A stretch of DNA of 9,767 bases from the NCBI GenBank assembly GCA_043800975.1, contig JAZDMK010000110.1, positions 1 through 9,767 of the forward strand, in the 5' to 3' direction. Below the pieces are notes generated by a model that did not search any database, had not been told where the DNA came from, and saw only the letters and a program-made list of their open reading frames with translations. Below are positions 7,355 to 9,767 of this stretch, in pieces. The stretch comes from JAZDMK01 sp043800975 (GTDB lineage: Bacteria; Bacteroidota; Bacteroidia; Bacteroidales; JAHJDW01). How positions within the stretch are numbered: position 1 is the first letter of the stretch; each line of letters begins with the position of its first letter. A program made the translations under genes and the position numbers.

Positions 7355-7786
7355 TTATTTTTTTTCCAGCAGGGCAATTTTCTGGAGCAGCATTTTTTCT
7401 TTTTGCATGCGTTGGCGTACAACTTCAATCGAGAACCGGATATCTCTTTCAATAAATGGTTTCACGATATATCCGTATGGTTGAACTTCCAGCGCTTTTG
7501 TAAATGTAATGTCATCCGAGTGCGCCGTGATAAAAATAACCGGCAAGGAGAAAAGATCTTTAAACTTTGAAGCAATGTCAATTCCACTCATGGAACCTTT
7601 CAGAGAAATATCGAGCAAAACCAGATCAGGCATTTCTTTGGCAACGCTTTCGAGTGCTTCCTCACCGGAAGAAACTACCCCTGTGACAGTATATCCGAAA
7701 GATTGAAGCTTATGCCGGATATCTATTGCAACGATAGCCTCGTCCTCTACAACCAGTATTTTTAATTCTTCAGTCAAAGTATTCAA
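7355..7786 (-). CDS. Stand-alone receiver-domain response regulator
   Basis: This 143-residue protein is a single CheY-like receiver domain with all key residues: acidic pair Glu14/Asp15 (LVVEDE), phospho-acceptor Asp59 (PDLVLLDISLKG), Thr87 (ITAHS), the switch aromatic Tyr106 (YGYIVKPF) and Lys109. After the domain comes a charged amphipathic tail (about 120-143, RQRMQKEKMLLQKIALLEKK) that may form a coiled coil; there is no DNA-binding or enzymatic output domain. No ATG is available before the domain: an in-frame TGA lies four codons upstream of TTG 7786, so the start must be TTG 7786 or TTG 7777. Receivers of this sequence type are often fused to PAS/histidine kinase or LytTR outputs in Bacteroidota, so this may be a truncated relative or a phosphotransfer/adaptor protein. 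No histidine kinase is nearby. It sits between the two signal peptidase genes; a link to them is unproven. Confidence 0.85.
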   Translation of the reverse strand: MNTLTEELKILVVEDEAIVAIDIRHKLQSFGYTVTGVVSSGEEALESVAKEMPDLVLLDISLKGSMSGIDIASKFKDLFSLPVIFITAHSDDITFTKALEVQPYGYIVKPFIERDIRFSIEVVRQRMQKEKMLLQKIALLEKK

Positions 7787-7799
7787 AACTAATCAATTT

Positions 7800-7829
7800 G
7801 GCAAAATACGCACCTGTAAAGGCAAAATA
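7800..7829. repeat. Direct repeat GGCAAAATA, 21-bp period
   Basis: GGCAAAATA occurs at 7800-7808 and again at 7821-7829, separated by 12 bases. The period is 21 bp, two helical turns, so both copies face the same side of the DNA. The pair lies 14-43 bases upstream of the response-regulator start. It could be an operator or a chance repeat in AT-rich DNA. Confidence 0.35.
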
Positions 7830-7885
7830 TTTCGATGTAAAATTAAAAAAATATCATTAAGATCAAATAATGGATTCCCTTATTT

Positions 7886-9505
7886 TCAATAAATCAGGTT
7901 AAATAATCGGTTCCATCGTATTTTACCAAACCAGGATTCATCCGGATCCAGTGAAAGCCAGATGAATACAGCTTCACCAACCACATGATCTTCGGGAACA
8001 AAACCCCAGTAGCGTGAATCAGCCGAATTATGGCGGTTATCACCCATCATCCAGTAATAATTCATTTTAAAGGTATAGGTTTTACATTCTTTTCCGTTGA
8101 TCAGAATTTTTGCACCCTCTATTTTAAAATCATTTTCTTCATACACATCAATTATGCGTTTGTAGAAAGCAATATTGGAAGTATCAATATTAACCGTTGC
8201 TCCTTTTTGTGGAATAATAAACGGACCGAAGTTGTCGCGATTCCATTTGAAATGAGGATTCTGCGGAAACATACTCGGATCATAACCTTTGCAGATTGCA
8301 TTTTGTGCTAAATAAAACTGCAACATTTGAGGCAATGCCGATCGGTTCCAGGCTGAATCACCTACGTTTTGTACAAACTCAACAAATGTATTCTGCTTCA
8401 TTTCATTTGCAACCCCATTAGTAAGTGGAATTATGCAATAATCTTCCAGGATTTTCATTTGATCCGGATCATTACTATTCCAGTTTCTTTCCCAATTATT
8501 CACATCCTCATTGGAAACCATGTTTCGTTTAAAAAACTTTTTATCGATATATGCGCCTTCCTTGAATTTTATCAAATACTGATACTGCATTTTTTCAGGA
8601 TTTTCGCCGGGTACGCCATTGACGTATAATTGCCTGTTTTTATTCTCAATTTTATCACCGGGCATACCCACGCAACGCTTAATATAATTTTCGCGTTTGT
8701 CAACCGGACGGTAAATGATTCGGCCAAACACCTGCGGATTCGACATTACCTGATCACGACCATTCTGACGGCACAATGAATAATAACTCTGGTTTTGCAC
8801 TTTTGTGCAAACGGTATCTCCTTCAGGGAAATTAAAAACTACTACATCGTTTCGCTCTACATCGCCCAATCCCCATAGTCTGTCGTAGGGTAATGTAATC
8901 CATTCCAGAAATGATTTTGCATCTTCTGTAAAAAACATAGTATGATGCGTAAACGGCATCGACAGTGGTGTGTTGGGCACGCGCGGTCCGTAACTGACTT
9001 TACTTACAAATAAAAAATCTCCGATAAGCAATGATTTTTCCATCGAAGAAGTTGGAATTGTAAATGCTTCAAATAAAAGTGTGCGAATAACCGTTGCAGC
9101 AACAACAGCAAAAATAATAGCATCGGCCCATTCCTGCACCCTTGTTTTTTTACGTTTGGGCAATTCGTCGGGTTTGTAATATTTGAGTTTCACATTTTTC
9201 GCGAAACCCAGATAAGGCAGATAGAAAAAGGGAAACAGCACGCCCAATGCCTGGTGTTTATATGATCTCAGGTTGAACATTTTTAAAAGTTCAAGCACAA
9301 AAATAAATGCCATGAACAGATTCAGGTAAGGGATTAAAAAGAAAATAATCCACCACACAGGTCGTCCGGTTATTCTTGTCCAGACATAAATATTGTAAAC
9401 AGGAATCAGGGCTTTCCATCCCGGCACTCCGGCTTTTTCATACAGTTTATAAGTCCCGATCAACGGGAGAACGATAAAAAGTAGTGTAAGAATTGCAGCT
9501 GTCAT
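7886..9505 (-). CDS. lepB: Signal peptidase I with multi-pass N-terminal extension
   Basis: The chosen start is ATG 9505 (539 residues), 9 bases after the dapB stop; a TTG three codons earlier is less likely. The first 115 residues hold about three membrane segments (3-19, 49-72, 84-101) with GVPGWKALIPVYN, a hydrophobic extension (DUF5684-like) typical of Bacteroidota LepB. A fourth segment (127-145) anchors the S26 catalytic domain: box B with nucleophile Ser154 (IPTSSMEKSLLIGD), box C RNDVVVFNFP, box D with general-base Lys276 (IKRCVGMPGD), and box E GDNRHNSADSR (488-498). A very long insertion of about 200 residues lies between boxes D and E. It should cleave signal peptides of Sec- and Tat-exported proteins at the outer face of the inner membrane. 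It is most likely the housekeeping leader peptidase, because its motifs are canonical and it sits directly behind dapB. Confidence 0.95.
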   Translation of the reverse strand: MTAAILTLLFIVLPLIGTYKLYEKAGVPGWKALIPVYNIYVWTRITGRPVWWIIFFLIPYLNLFMAFIFVLELLKMFNLRSYKHQALGVLFPFFYLPYLGFAKNVKLKYYKPDELPKRKKTRVQEWADAIIFAVVAATVIRTLLFEAFTIPTSSMEKSLLIGDFLFVSKVSYGPRVPNTPLSMPFTHHTMFFTEDAKSFLEWITLPYDRLWGLGDVERNDVVVFNFPEGDTVCTKVQNQSYYSLCRQNGRDQVMSNPQVFGRIIYRPVDKRENYIKRCVGMPGDKIENKNRQLYVNGVPGENPEKMQYQYLIKFKEGAYIDKKFFKRNMVSNEDVNNWERNWNSNDPDQMKILEDYCIIPLTNGVANEMKQNTFVEFVQNVGDSAWNRSALPQMLQFYLAQNAICKGYDPSMFPQNPHFKWNRDNFGPFIIPQKGATVNIDTSNIAFYKRIIDVYEENDFKIEGAKILINGKECKTYTFKMNYYWMMGDNRHNSADSRYWGFVPEDHVVGEAVFIWLSLDPDESWFGKIRWNRLFNLIY

Positions 9506-9514
9506 GATATTCAA

Positions 9515-9767
9515 TTAAAGATTCAACATGTCGTTCATTGTAAATATTCCTTTTTTTCCGGGAAGCCATTCAGCAGCCTGTATGGCACCCAGCACAAAGC
9601 CTTCGCGAGAAAAAGCGCGGTGACTGATTTCAATCTGATCAACCGAAGAAGTATAAAAAACGCGGTGCTCACCTACTACGTCGCCTTCTCTTTTTGCAGT
9701 AACCGGAAGCACGCCGGGTTGCGCATCATCCAGTTTCCAGGTTTGGTAGGCAGGATGATTTTTGATA
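9515..9767 (-). CDS. dapB: 4-hydroxy-tetrahydrodipicolinate reductase, C-terminal part (5' end outside window)
   Basis: The frame stays open from the TAA at 9515 to the window edge, giving the last 83 or so residues; the GTG at 9712 is internal. The visible end, with KREGDVVGEHRVFYTSSVDQ, ISHRAFSREGFVLGA and AAEWLPGKKGIFTMNDML, matches the C-terminus of Bacteroidota DapB. DapB reduces the dihydrodipicolinate precursor with NAD(P)H in the cytoplasm on the way to diaminopimelate and lysine. The NAD(P)H-binding N-terminal Rossmann domain is not in the window. The gene ends 9 bases before lepB, so the two are probably one transcript; dapB-lepB adjacency is common in this phylum. Confidence 0.9.
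   Translation of the reverse strand, partial: IKNHPAYQTWKLDDAQPGVLPVTAKREGDVVGEHRVFYTSSVDQIEISHRAFSREGFVLGAIQAAEWLPGKKGIFTMNDMLNL

Noticed and set aside
7845..7885. Possible terminator after lepB (AAATAA-GGGAATCCA-TTATTT inverted repeat, 7865-7885, - strand)
   Set aside because: The stem is AT-rich with a mismatch and a three-base loop, and the T run lies about 13 bases beyond it, so it is too weak to call.

Overview
The window looks like chromosome of a member of the Bacteroidota. The evidence is a secreted peptidase ending in a type IX secretion (T9SS) C-terminal sorting domain, a signal peptidase I with the multi-pass N-terminal extension common in this phylum, a WbqC-family gene next to lepB, a DUF3857/transglutaminase protein, moderately AT-rich DNA, and starts without clear Shine-Dalgarno sites. 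No rRNA, tRNA, CRISPR array, insertion sequence or phage gene was seen. No stretch longer than about 130 bases lacks a gene.

Left part (1-2877, + strand). The 3' end of a DUF3857/transglutaminase-like gene with its full Cys-His-Asp triad enters from the left edge. Twelve bases later comes a secreted YwqK/MORN-like repeat protein with a 141-bp internal tandem duplication. After a 106-base gap follows a small, AT-rich, unrecognised lipoprotein gene. A 127-base spacer without a convincing terminator separates it from the convergent genes on the other strand.

Right part (3006-9767, - strand, read right to left). The order is the 3' end of dapB (lysine/diaminopimelate synthesis), lepB (signal peptidase I), a stand-alone receiver-domain response regulator, a second shorter signal peptidase I paralogue, a WbqC-family gene overlapping that paralogue by one base, and an M28 zinc peptidase with fibronectin type III repeats and a T9SS sorting domain. 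dapB-lepB-WbqC is a familiar Bacteroidota neighbourhood. The unusual points here are the lepB duplication and the response regulator, which has no ATG start and lies between the two copies. A hairpin with a T tract after the response regulator suggests the strand is at least partly split into separate transcripts.

Functional reading: much of the window concerns the cell envelope and export. Two leader peptidases could process Sec-exported proteins, and the Sec- and T9SS-dependent peptidase and the Sec-exported repeat protein beside them are plausible substrates. This link is inferred from position only. I see no strong evidence for a wholly new multi-gene system; the more interesting points are the split lepB/response-regulator arrangement and the recently duplicated repeat gene.
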